A DNA stretch of 25,540 nucleotides. Source: G020353355 sp050116155. GTDB lineage: Bacteria > Desulfobacterota > Desulfobacteria > Desulfobacterales > JAHEIW01. The stretch is from NCBI GenBank assembly GCA_050116155.1, contig JASFPE010000017.1:1-25540 (forward strand). The letters are read 5' to 3'. Positions within the stretch are counted from its first letter, which is position 1. Every line of letters begins with the position of its first letter. Shown here one piece after another: positions 15,059 to 22,842 of this stretch. The translations under genes and the position numbers were made by a program. Under the pieces are notes generated by a model that was not told the origin of the DNA, did not search any database, and saw nothing but the letters and a program-made list of their open reading frames with translations.

Positions 15059-17215
15059 ATGTCCGCCACAAATTGCCCGGTCAAGGACGCCGTTCTCAAA
15101 ATTGATGAAATTATTGAGTCGGGCAGCCTCAAGCACCCAAAGTCCAGACGTATAGCTGAAGAGATTCGTCAACTGCTAGACGATATCTCTTGGGGGCGGG
15201 CCGGTAACGATCATATTCCCACCATCAAGTCATTATGCCGGGAACTCATAGAAGACGGCCCGGATAAACTCTGTATCGAAACCGGAAAATTAATCAACAC
15301 GACCCTATCTCAACACCGGGAGACATTCACCAGCCATGTGCAAACCCACAACTGCCCCACTGGAGATTGTGCGAAACTGACTCCGGCCCCCTGTCAGATG
15401 GCCTGCCCGGCGGGAATAGACGTACCGACCTATGTGAGTCTTATTGCTATGGGACACGATGCAGAGGCCATCGAGGTCATTCGAAGAGACAATCCTTTCC
15501 CCTGGGTCTGTGGTTTAGTGTGCACCCGTCCCTGTGAATTTATGTGCGTTCGAAAACGAATTGATAGTCCCATCTCCATAAAAACACTAAAAGCCTTCGC
15601 AGCCGAAAGAGCCCTTTCGGAAGGTCGTTATCAAAATCCTGTAAAGCATCCGGATAAAAATAGGAAGGTATGTATCATCGGTGCCGGCCCTGCAGGATTA
15701 ACCGCCGCTTATTATCTGGCACTTAAAGGATACCCGATCAGAGTAATTGAGGCGCTGCCGATGGCAGGTGGTATGATGATGGTCGGTATACCGAGGTACC
15801 GGCTGCCCCGGGAAGTCATTGATCGGGAAGTGGCCATGATTGAGGACTTGGGGGTGGATATTCGCTTTAATACAAAATTCGGCAAAGATGTTAGCCTAGA
15901 CCAGTTAAAAGAAGAAGGATTTGAAGCCTTTTTTTTCGCCATTGGTGCGCATAATTCTTTTAAGCTGGGGATACCCGGAGAAAAAGAATTTCCCCAGGTG
16001 ATCGATGCCATCACAATATTAACAGATGTGGCCATGGGGAAACGGCACATACCGGGTAAAAAAGTGGTTGTCATTGGAGGGGGAAATGTCGCTATTGATG
16101 CGGCTCGAACATGCCTGCGGTTGGGGTGTGAAGAGGTGACGATTGCCTATCGCAGGACCCGCATGGAAATGCCGGCTGATGAAGAAGAAGTGGAACAGGC
16201 CGAAGAAGAAGGTGTCAAAATATCGTTTTTAACAATACCCCTTGAGGTTGTGGGGGACAATGGACAAATCTGTGCTTTAAAGTGCCTGCGGGCAGAACTG
16301 GTTGCCAAGGAGGGCAGTGACCGTAAATCCCCGGTGCCGGTTCTCGGAAGTGATTTTTTTATGGACGTCGACGCGGTGATTCCCGCCATCGGACAGTTGG
16401 TGGACTACGGGTGTATGCAAGAGCTCTCTGATCTGAAATGGACACGGCGCAATACGATTGATGTCGATATGGCCAATATGGCAACTATGCAGGAAGGAAT
16501 TTTTGCTGCCGGAGATGCTGTAACCGGACCGGCAACGGTTGTGGAAGCCATTGGCGGAGGCAAAAGAGCCGCTGATGCCATTGACCGCTATTTATCCGGG
16601 ATCCCCCAGCCCACAATGCCTCCCGTTCCGGTCCGACGAGATCGAATTGATTGGCTGGAGGTGCCTGCCAGTACCAAGACAGTTCTGAAAAGGCCGGAAA
16701 TGCCCGTGCTAAATATTGACAGAAGGCGGACCACCTTCCAGCAGGTAGAACTGGGTTATTCCGAAAATATGGTTCGGGAAGAAGCGCGTCGGTGTCTGCG
16801 TTGCGATATTTGCATTCGCTGTGGTAAGTGTGTCGAAGTATGCCGGGATAAGATGGAAATCGATGCACTGCAACTGGGTTATTTTGACTTTGATCATCCG
16901 GTTCATACGGACTTCCGGATTACCGAAGAAAGATGCATCACCTGTGGCGCCTGTGCTGAAAATTGCCCTACGGGGGCCATGAGAATGGAAGATCGCAACG
17001 ACGAACGAATTCTTTCTTTGTGCGGGACGATCCTCAACCGTCAGAAGCTGGAATATTGTGAGTCCTGTGGGACAATCATGGGACCGGCAAGATATCTTGA
17101 TTATGTTAAAAAGAAACTCAAAACTGTCAGCCGGGTAATTGACCAACGCAATCTTTGTGAAGCCTGTGCCAGGAAAGAAACGGCAAAATTTAGTGTTGAT
17201 ATTTCTCCGAGCTAA
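15059..17215 (+). CDS. GltD-like NAD(P)H flavoprotein with extra Fe-S domains
   Basis: This 718-residue protein starts at ATG 15059 after AAGAGG. Domain order: an unassigned helical N-terminus (1-95); a GltD-type Fe-S domain with Cys99/104/112/116 and Cys151/155/159/163; an FAD Rossmann fold (GAGPAG at 208-213); an NAD(P) Rossmann fold (VVVIGGGNVAIDAAR, 336-350); the closing FAD motif GIFAAGDAV near 480-488; a ferredoxin-like domain with Cys582-595 and Cys626/629/632/636; and a C-terminal cysteine module (Cys667/670 and Cys700/703). It resembles glutamate synthase small-subunit relatives used as NAD(P)H:Fe-S oxidoreductases (NfnB, DsrL type). No glutamate synthase large subunit is present, so it most likely links NAD(P)H to the molybdenum enzyme. 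Confidence 0.92.
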   Translation: MSATNCPVKDAVLKIDEIIESGSLKHPKSRRIAEEIRQLLDDISWGRAGNDHIPTIKSLCRELIEDGPDKLCIETGKLINTTLSQHRETFTSHVQTHNCPTGDCAKLTPAPCQMACPAGIDVPTYVSLIAMGHDAEAIEVIRRDNPFPWVCGLVCTRPCEFMCVRKRIDSPISIKTLKAFAAERALSEGRYQNPVKHPDKNRKVCIIGAGPAGLTAAYYLALKGYPIRVIEALPMAGGMMMVGIPRYRLPREVIDREVAMIEDLGVDIRFNTKFGKDVSLDQLKEEGFEAFFFAIGAHNSFKLGIPGEKEFPQVIDAITILTDVAMGKRHIPGKKVVVIGGGNVAIDAARTCLRLGCEEVTIAYRRTRMEMPADEEEVEQAEEEGVKISFLTIPLEVVGDNGQICALKCLRAELVAKEGSDRKSPVPVLGSDFFMDVDAVIPAIGQLVDYGCMQELSDLKWTRRNTIDVDMANMATMQEGIFAAGDAVTGPATVVEAIGGGKRAADAIDRYLSGIPQPTMPPVPVRRDRIDWLEVPASTKTVLKRPEMPVLNIDRRRTTFQQVELGYSENMVREEARRCLRCDICIRCGKCVEVCRDKMEIDALQLGYFDFDHPVHTDFRITEERCITCGACAENCPTGAMRMEDRNDERILSLCGTILNRQKLEYCESCGTIMGPARYLDYVKKKLKTVSRVIDQRNLCEACARKETAKFSVDISPS

Positions 17216-17326
17216 TTGGTTTAAAGCAAACGAAGACAGGCAGCGGGTTTTTATGGTTTCCATGCGTTGGCAGTGAGTTACCAACCATGCTCATACCTTG
17301 ATAAGGTGGTACGAAGGAGATCCAAA

Positions 17327-17539
17327 ATGATTTTTCGTAAAGGACAACGGGTTGAAATATTCCAGAAATCAGATGATGAGAACTGGGAGAGCTATATGAA
17401 TGAATACATTGGATGCCACGGAATCATAACCGACCCGGATACGGCTAAAAACGACCCCGATGCACTTGTTGAAGTCAGTTTAGATCAAAAGGGCACCCAT
17501 CGATTCCCCCAGGATTGTCTGCGTGTGCTGAAAGACTGA
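17327..17539 (+). CDS. Small protein of unknown function (70 aa)
   Basis: ATG 17327 is preceded by GAAGGAGA, a strong ribosome site. An upstream in-frame TTG at 17267 is not supported. The 70-residue protein is soluble and mildly acidic, starting MIFRKGQRVEIF and ending in RFPQDCLRVLKD. Its pattern of short beta strands with G-x-R-V and G-C-H-G-I-I turns suggests an SH3-like barrel, but I do not recognise a family. It sits between the flavoprotein and CBS genes with short gaps (111 and 41 bp), so it belongs to the redox operon. It may be an assembly or regulatory accessory (inference). Confidence 0.7.
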   Translation: MIFRKGQRVEIFQKSDDENWESYMNEYIGCHGIITDPDTAKNDPDALVEVSLDQKGTHRFPQDCLRVLKD

Positions 17540-17580
17540 AGCAATTATGATGGAGCCCTATATTTCATGGGAAAAAGAAT

Positions 17581-18030
17581 ATGCTTGTACAAGAACTATT
17601 GACGAATAGGAAGCAAAAAGTATTCACGATCACGCCCGATCAGACGGTAGAAGAAGCCATCACCGAGATGGCGCTCAACAAGACCAGCGCCTTGATTGTA
17701 ATGGAAGGCGATTACCCGGTCGGAATATTTGCCGAACGGGATGTTTTGAGGTGCCATCTTAAAGAAAAAGGCAAAGCCTTTAACCAGGTCAAGGTTAAAG
17801 ATGCCATGACCAATAAATTAATTTCTGCCAAACCCGAAGATGAGATCGGCACGGCCGTCAGTATCATGCTTAAAGCCGATATCAGACATTTACCGGTTCT
17901 TAAACACAAAAAAGTAATTGGAATGCTAACGATAAATGACCTTGTCGAGCATCAGATCAGCATCCTCAACGCAGAGCTTCAACATCTGCAGGGATATCTT
18001 GCGGATTTGCATGATGCAGGTAAAGATTAA
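17581..18030 (+). CDS. CBS-domain pair protein
   Basis: This 149-residue protein consists of two CBS domains (about 1-63 and 70-135) forming a Bateman module, plus a short C-terminal helix. Typical signatures are GIFAERDVLR in the first repeat and IRHLPVLKHKKVIGMLTINDL in overlapping parts of the second. Bateman modules bind adenine nucleotides such as AMP, ATP, NAD or SAM and report energy or redox state. Standing alone inside a redox operon, it may adjust the activity of the complex to the nucleotide pool (inference). It starts at ATG 17581 with a weak purine-rich ribosome site, 41 bp after the previous gene. Confidence 0.9.
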   Translation: MLVQELLTNRKQKVFTITPDQTVEEAITEMALNKTSALIVMEGDYPVGIFAERDVLRCHLKEKGKAFNQVKVKDAMTNKLISAKPEDEIGTAVSIMLKADIRHLPVLKHKKVIGMLTINDLVEHQISILNAELQHLQGYLADLHDAGKD

Positions 18031-18079
18031 CCCGATGAATAGCGTTTTGGGGTCTGGACGATGAAATGGAGATTGGCGA

Positions 18080-18859
18080 ATGGTTAAACTGACGATTGAT
18101 AATCGAGAATATGCAGCAGAGGAGGGACTCAGTATCCTGGAAACAGCCCTGACCAATGGTATAAAGATCCCGAACCTTTGCTACCACCCGGCCCTTAAAC
18201 CTTCGGGATCCTGCAAATTGTGTGCGGTCGAAGTGCCGGCCAAGTCCGGAAGGCAGATCACCATGCTGGCGTGTATCCTTAAAGCTAAGGAGGGACTGAT
18301 CGTTAAGACCCGGTCGGAGTTGGTAACCCGCGCCCGAACCAAAGCGTTTCGAAACCTTTTGCAAATGGCTCCCCAATCAAAAGTTATCCGGGACATGGCT
18401 GAAGAGTTCGAAATAGATTTAGGGCCACCGCCGGACGGCTGTGTTCGTTGCCGCCTGTGTATACGGGTTTGCAAAGAAATTGTCGGTGCCGGGGCACTGA
18501 AGATGGAAAAACGTGGGGGAATCAGCTACGTTGTTCCCATAGAAGGCGTATGTATCGGTTGTGGAACATGTGCCAATTTGTGCAAGACAGATGCAATCAA
18601 AGTTGAGGATAAAGATAACGTTAGAACCATTTACATCAGAGACCAGATCATCGGGAAACACCCTCTGATAAGGTGTGAGGGGTGCGGCAGGCTTTATGCA
18701 ACACCAAAATATCTGAATCAAATAGAGAAACGAATCGTTCCGCACCCGGAAGTAAAAGAACACCATAATTACTGTCCGACCTGCGAAAGGTTATTCTCAG
18801 ATCGCATTGAAGCCCTCAAGGGAAGATCGCAAAAGCTTAAAATGCCCGGACATCCTTGA
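18080..18859 (+). CDS. HoxU/NuoG-like [2Fe-2S]-[4Fe-4S] electron-transfer subunit
   Basis: The 259-residue protein begins with a plant-type [2Fe-2S] domain (Cys34, Cys45, Cys48, Cys65), as in NuoG and HoxU. The following segment (RTKAFRNLLQM, 86-96) matches the region where NuoG has its His/Cys-ligated [4Fe-4S] site, but those cysteines are absent. Two ferredoxin clusters come next (Cys121/124/127/131 and Cys158/161/164/168). The C-terminus is a cysteine module (Cys199/202 and Cys232/235) like that of the 718-residue flavoprotein. It probably passes electrons within the NAD(P)H-linked complex or links it to a diaphorase. It is the last gene of the redox operon, 49 bp after the CBS gene. Confidence 0.9.
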   Translation: MVKLTIDNREYAAEEGLSILETALTNGIKIPNLCYHPALKPSGSCKLCAVEVPAKSGRQITMLACILKAKEGLIVKTRSELVTRARTKAFRNLLQMAPQSKVIRDMAEEFEIDLGPPPDGCVRCRLCIRVCKEIVGAGALKMEKRGGISYVVPIEGVCIGCGTCANLCKTDAIKVEDKDNVRTIYIRDQIIGKHPLIRCEGCGRLYATPKYLNQIEKRIVPHPEVKEHHNYCPTCERLFSDRIEALKGRSQKLKMPGHP

Positions 18860-18913
18860 CAAAATTTTTCTAACAAAAAATGAAGAAAAACCAAAAAACG
18901 TCTTCTTGGTGGC

Positions 18914-18945
18914 AAGGCACTTTTCAGGGGTGTTTTTATTTTTTA
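18914..18945 (+). terminator. Weak candidate terminator after the redox operon
   Basis: AAGGCAC pairs with GTGTTTT (two G-U pairs) around a 9-nt loop and runs into TTTATTTTTT. The stem is weak but is placed 55 bp after the last gene of the operon. Confidence 0.35.
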
Positions 18946-18968
18946 TGCGGACTCGCTGACGGTATTCA

Positions 18969-18997
18969 TTGAAACCGCTTTAAGAGTCTGGTAAATT
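18969..18997 (+). promoter_or_regulatory. Sigma-70-type promoter of the GAF/kinase/UspA cluster
   Basis: TTGAAA (18969-18974) and TAAATT (18992-18997) are separated by 17 bp. Five of six and four of six consensus bases match. The start would be near 19004, about 48 nt before ATG 19052. No -24/-12 element was found for this cluster. Confidence 0.35.
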
Positions 18998-19051
18998 ATA
19001 AGTGTTCCATCACATATTACTGTAAACCGATAGTAATCAGGGACATAATCA

Positions 19052-19618
19052 ATGAAGCAAAAACCTGAGAGAAGGATCTCTATACGGGATTTTAAGACTA
19101 TTTGCCGCGCGATTGCATCCTATGAAGATCTGAATTTGCTGTTTGAACACCTGGTTGAAGTGATAAGCCAGGCCTTTGATGTCAAGGGGTGTAGTTTGCT
19201 ACTTTTTGATGAGCGTGAAAAGCAGTTGATTCGTGTCAGCAGTTTTGGGATTAGCGAAAACTATCTCAAAAAAGGCCCGGTATTCATGGATGACAAGGAC
19301 TCTGCCTTTGTCAAGTGCGAGCCCGTTTTCGTTGAAGATATGCAGAACGATCCTCGCATCCAATATCCGGAGGCTGCAGCCAAAGAAGGAATTGTTTGCC
19401 TGCTCTCTTTCCCCATAATACTGCGAGAAGCAGGAATCGGTTTGATTAGATTATATCATAGTGACCATTGGGCGATTCATGAAGAGGATCTCGATTTACT
19501 TTGCGTGATGCAACGACTCCTGGCCTTTGTGATTGAAAACAATGGATTGAAGAATTTTCTCGACCAGGTAAAAATAGAGATGATAAAATTGCCGCCACGG
19601 ATGCTTGATCATCAATGA
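19052..19618 (+). CDS. GAF-domain protein, first of a tandem pair
   Basis: This 188-residue protein is essentially a single GAF domain (about 15-165) between short tails. It has no output domain. It shares many blocks with the next protein: YEDLN, VEDMQ, QYPEAAA, EGIV, ENNGLKNFLD and LPPRML. GAF domains bind small ligands, heme or Fe-S clusters, or sense redox state. The single cysteine of the ligand-side loop is in KCEPVF, where the paralog has a C-x2-C pair. The gene starts at ATG 19052 with only a weak ribosome site, and opens a four-gene cluster with a kinase-like protein and a UspA protein. A stand-alone ligand-sensing subunit is inferred. Confidence 0.88.
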   Translation: MKQKPERRISIRDFKTICRAIASYEDLNLLFEHLVEVISQAFDVKGCSLLLFDEREKQLIRVSSFGISENYLKKGPVFMDDKDSAFVKCEPVFVEDMQNDPRIQYPEAAAKEGIVCLLSFPIILREAGIGLIRLYHSDHWAIHEEDLDLLCVMQRLLAFVIENNGLKNFLDQVKIEMIKLPPRMLDHQ

Positions 19619-19677
19619 GTTTGAGAAACGAGATACTCACAAACATCTTTGTTTCTTTTAAATCCGGAGGATAACAG

Positions 19678-20244
19678 ATGGACCAAAAACCAGAGAGAAA
19701 GTTTTACCTTGAGCACTTTAGGGCCATCAGCCATGCAATTTCGACCTACGAGGATTTAAATGTATTGACCAACCATCTTGCTGAAGGCACCAGCCGAAGG
19801 TTTAAGGCTAAAGGGTGCAGTATTATGCTTCTTGATGAGAGGGATAACCAATTGTATCCTGTTAGCAGCTACGGGCTCAGTGAGAATTATCTATACAAAG
19901 GCCCAGTGATTATGGATGAAAAGCACTGCGCCGTCTGCAAGGGCGAACCGGTGCTTGTAGAAGACATGCAAAGCGACCCGCGGGTTCAATATCCGGAGGC
20001 TGCGGCCAATGAAGGAATCGTTTCAATGCTTTCGATTCCCATAAAATGCCGCGAGGCAATCATCGGCATTATTAGAATTTATCATGATGAACCCAGGAAA
20101 ATTCATGATGAAGATATTGAAACCCTGTGCGTCATGTCTGAACATCTCGGGTTGGTTATAGAAAACAATGGGCTGAAAAATTTTCTGGATGGAGTCAGGA
20201 TTGCCCTGGAGAGCCTTCCGCCACGGATGCTGAAGGACCTGTAG
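19678..20244 (+). CDS. GAF-domain protein, second of a tandem pair
   Basis: This 188-residue protein is a paralog of the preceding gene, of the same length and domain layout, and clearly arose by tandem duplication. It starts at ATG 19678 behind CCGGAGGA, a strong ribosome site. The loop that reads DSAFVKCEP in the first copy is here HCAVCKGEP, giving a C-x2-C pair that could bind a metal or form a disulfide, so the copies may sense different states. It ends 3 bp before the kinase-like gene, which suggests co-translation and possibly a physical complex of GAF sensor and kinase-like effector (inference). Confidence 0.88.
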   Translation: MDQKPERKFYLEHFRAISHAISTYEDLNVLTNHLAEGTSRRFKAKGCSIMLLDERDNQLYPVSSYGLSENYLYKGPVIMDEKHCAVCKGEPVLVEDMQSDPRVQYPEAAANEGIVSMLSIPIKCREAIIGIIRIYHDEPRKIHDEDIETLCVMSEHLGLVIENNGLKNFLDGVRIALESLPPRMLKDL

Positions 20245-20247
20245 CCG

Positions 20248-21156
20248 GTGGGGGGCCAGCAATTCACAGATACCAGCGATTTTTTTGCCATCGATTATGG
20301 AGACGAAATTTTGGTCGGTGGCAAGCGCTATATTGTGAAAGGATTTGCGCGGGAAACTCGGTTCGGTTTAGAAGATCCAAAATTCTGGGTAAAACGCGCT
20401 GCGGACGCAGAAACAGGGGAGCGAAAATTTATTAAGCTGACCTTTTTCGAATCCTTTGAAACCTCTATCGGCGGAGTCAAAATAAGATGCTTTCGAAATC
20501 CGGATAAAGAAGGCAAGATTTTAGAATTAGTCAAGAATCACCCGTCTTTCATGAATGGAGAGGCATATTTAGATACGAGAGGCAATCTCGTTCGGGTATT
20601 GAATATCGTTCGCGGGCCAAGTTTTCTTAACTACATTGATCGTTATAAAATGAGATACGAGGATTATTTTCAACAGGTCCTTCCGGGGATCTTAAAAAAA
20701 TTAGTACCGGCCTTTGAAGCGATCCGATATCTGCATATAAACGAATTTAAACACGGGGACATCAGAAATGATCATATCATAGTTAATCGTGATGACGGAA
20801 CCTACGTTTGGATCGATTTTGATTATGATTATGAAGCTACAGAAAATCCATTTGGTCTGGATATATTTGGTTTGGGAAGCATTTTGATTTATGCCATTGG
20901 GAAGGGCTTCCACAATTTCCCGATGATTTCAAGCGATATGCGTACCTATGGTGACCTGATCGATCGAATTGAACCGGAAGATTTTTCCATACTTGAAAAA
21001 TGGCGATTTATTAATTTGCGAAAGCTATATCCAACCATTCCGAAAATGCTCAATGATATTCTCATGCATTTCTCAAAGGGTGCGCATGTCTATTATGAAG
21101 TCGTTGACGAACTGCTCGAGGATTTAAACAGATGCCTGTATTCAATTTTTGATTAA
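20248..21156 (+). CDS. Divergent Hanks-type kinase-like protein
   Basis: This 302-residue protein starts at GTG 20248, with AAGGA upstream and only a 3-bp gap from the GAF gene; no earlier ATG is available. It has a kinase-like fold: a candidate ATP lysine Lys63 in FIKLTF, a catalytic-loop equivalent HGDIRNDH (169-176, Asp171), a metal-loop equivalent DFD (190-192) replacing DFG, and DIFGLG (205-210) matching the subdomain IX aspartate. The catalytic-loop asparagine is replaced by His176, and the glycine-rich loop is hard to see, so activity is uncertain. It has no membrane segment. Together with the two GAF genes and UspA it looks like a dispersed sensor-kinase-effector module. Confidence 0.82.
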   Translation: MGGQQFTDTSDFFAIDYGDEILVGGKRYIVKGFARETRFGLEDPKFWVKRAADAETGERKFIKLTFFESFETSIGGVKIRCFRNPDKEGKILELVKNHPSFMNGEAYLDTRGNLVRVLNIVRGPSFLNYIDRYKMRYEDYFQQVLPGILKKLVPAFEAIRYLHINEFKHGDIRNDHIIVNRDDGTYVWIDFDYDYEATENPFGLDIFGLGSILIYAIGKGFHNFPMISSDMRTYGDLIDRIEPEDFSILEKWRFINLRKLYPTIPKMLNDILMHFSKGAHVYYEVVDELLEDLNRCLYSIFD

Positions 21157-21168
21157 TGGAGGAAAGCT

Positions 21169-21615
21169 TTGAAAAATTCGATGCTTATCGCCATGAATGA
21201 CTCTTTAAGTGCCAGGGCGGCAGTAAATTTTATTGCGGATTTGGCCATATGCCCGGAGGAAATGGACATCACTTTGCTGCACGTGTTCAGAAAACCCTCG
21301 GCGGGTGAGGAGTTGATGGGTGAAAAATTCATGAAGGAGCAGCCGGCAAGGTATTTGAACGCCATGGAAAACGCCAGAGATAAGCTGGTGGAAAGGGGGT
21401 GCAACCCCAATACGGTAACGATTAAGCTGGTGGAAGATCCTTATCCCACCGTTGCCGAAGGTATTATCGACCAGTTTAATAAAGGCGATTATTCCATGGT
21501 GGTCATCGGCCGTAAGCGAATGTCCAAGGCCGAAGAATTCGTCAGAGGTGACGTGAGCGTTAAACTCGTCAGAGCCCTTAAAGGGGCAGCCGTCTTGGTG
21601 GTTACGACCAAGTAA
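21169..21615 (+). CDS. UspA-family universal stress protein
   Basis: This 148-residue protein starts at TTG 21169; GGAGGA lies at the right distance, whereas the in-frame ATG at 21181 is too far from it. It shows the UspA fold: an N-terminal strand MLIAMNDS, LLHVF at the end of the second strand, MVVIGRKRM as the nucleotide-binding region, and a final strand AAVLVVTTK. The usual G-x2-G-x9-G-S/T motif is only partly kept, so ATP binding is uncertain. It ends the GAF/kinase cluster, 12 bp after the kinase-like gene, and could be that protein's substrate or effector (inference). Confidence 0.88.
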   Translation: MKNSMLIAMNDSLSARAAVNFIADLAICPEEMDITLLHVFRKPSAGEELMGEKFMKEQPARYLNAMENARDKLVERGCNPNTVTIKLVEDPYPTVAEGIIDQFNKGDYSMVVIGRKRMSKAEEFVRGDVSVKLVRALKGAAVLVVTTK

Positions 21616-21678
21616 TCAAGACCGCAATTTAAGTAAAATAGGTACTCAATTTAATAAACTTTCTACTTTGATTTGACC

Positions 21679-21882
21679 TCATTTGCTTTCAGATCTTCCG
21701 ATTTTTTTCGCGTATTTCTTTACTAATTTCCATTTGAACGCTTCGTATTTTCCCCGCAAAACCGTTTCGGGTGAAAATACCTGGTAGCTCCAATGTTTAA
21801 ATAAGTTTTTCAAAAGCATGTCAAAATCCAATTTAAGCTGTTGCTTTCTAGAAAAAAGCCCTCTGAAACAACTTAAAAACAA
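21679..21882 (-). pseudogene. Possible remnant of a PEP/pyruvate-binding protein gene
   Basis: A 67-codon frame opening at TTG 21882 overlaps the last 11 codons of the TauE/SafE gene. Its central part, LFKHWSYQVFSPETVLRGKY with an acidic LKLDFD before it, reads to me like the N-terminus of PEP synthase/PEP-pyruvate-binding domain proteins of Desulfobacterota. Those continue for several hundred residues, whereas this frame stops after KKIGRSESK. No continuation was seen in the other frames before the convergent UspA gene. It could instead be a short functional protein or chance. The call rests on remembered family sequence, so confidence is low. Confidence 0.35.
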
Positions 21883-22600
21883 AAATCAACAACACCCCAC
21901 CGAAAATTTTACGAACCGTGCTGCCTTTTAATTTTTCAGCCATAATCCGCGAGCCAAACTGACCGCCGGCAAAAGAAAAAATAGCCGCCAGCAGTATAAA
22001 TTTCCAATCGGGCGAAGCGATGGAAATGTGGGCCAGAAAACCGCTGAATGAAGAAAATACGACGATAAAAATTGAGGTGGCCGCGGCAGTCTTTGTGGGA
22101 ACTTTCAAAATATATATTAGCATCGGCACAATAAACACACCACCGCCGATTCCTAAAAGGCCGGCAACGAACCCGATGATCATCCCGATAAGGCCGCCAC
22201 CAAGGATGCGGCGCACCGAACCTACGCTTACTGCTTCGGTTTCTATTTTTCCGCTGAAAATCATGCGAATCGCAGCCAGGAAAACCGCTATGGCAAGGAT
22301 CGCTGTAAAAATACGAAGATTTACTTTGGACGTCACATAAGCCCCTAAAGGAGCGAAAACAGAAGAGGATAGAATCAACGGTATCCCGATTTGCACATTC
22401 ACCATTTTTTTTCGAAAGTAGGTAATGCCGGCAGAAATAGCGGCGATGCCGTTTAAGAAAAGAGAGGCCGATACCGCTGTGCTGACCGGAAAATCCAATA
22501 AAATAAAAAGCGGTGAAAAAATCAGACCACCGCCAAGGCCGACCATGGTGAGGATCAATGAAGCCACAAAAATTATTGGAAAAAGGACAAACCAAGACAT
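21848..22600 (-). CDS. TauE/SafE-family permease (standard length)
   Basis: This 250-residue membrane protein starts at ATG 22600, with GGGAG about 10 bp upstream. It shows the two-fold TauE/SafE repeat: MVGLGGGLIFSPLF (19-32) and AGLLGIGGGVFIVPML (about 142-157), each followed by hydrophobic helices, about eight spans in total. The family exports sulfite or organosulfonates across the inner membrane. It is distinct from the 381-residue member at 10374-11519, lacking its signal-like start and charged insert. Its location next to a PAS/sigma-54 activator and convergent to the stress cluster suggests a single-gene unit. No -24/-12 promoter was found in front of it. Confidence 0.9.
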   Translation of the reverse strand: MSWFVLFPIIFVASLILTMVGLGGGLIFSPLFILLDFPVSTAVSASLFLNGIAAISAGITYFRKKMVNVQIGIPLILSSSVFAPLGAYVTSKVNLRIFTAILAIAVFLAAIRMIFSGKIETEAVSVGSVRRILGGGLIGMIIGFVAGLLGIGGGVFIVPMLIYILKVPTKTAAATSIFIVVFSSFSGFLAHISIASPDWKFILLAAIFSFAGGQFGSRIMAEKLKGSTVRKIFGGVLLIFVFKLFQRAFF

Positions 22601-22712
22601 CTGAAAGATGCTCCCTTTTTGCTATTTTCCTTTTTACACCATACATAAATTGGAAAGGCAAGTAAGGAAATTCAGCGTCCAATCTGCTTTTGTATAGCGT
22701 AACCATCGCGCC

Positions 22713-22755
22713 AAAAAAAAATCGACCCTGCAGGCCTATCCCGCAGGGCCGATTT
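22713..22755 (-). terminator. Rho-independent terminator of the third sigma-54 activator gene
   Basis: AAATCGGCCCTGC and GCAGGGTCGATTT pair over 13 positions with one mismatch around an 11-nt loop, and a run of nine T follows on the minus strand. It lies about 90 bp after the stop of the gene at 22843-24225. Confidence 0.85.
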
Positions 22756-22842
22756 ACCGCTGAAGGGGTATGAGGAGCATTATGGAGGTATATGCCAAGT
22801 TCAAACCCCTATAGTTAAGAAAAGCAAATTTTATGCCACGAT

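Noticed and set aside
21936..22706. 256-codon minus-strand ORF overlapping the second TauE/SafE gene
   Set aside because: It is an alternative frame rich in Cys, His, Arg and Phe with no membrane pattern. The TauE/SafE frame explains the region.
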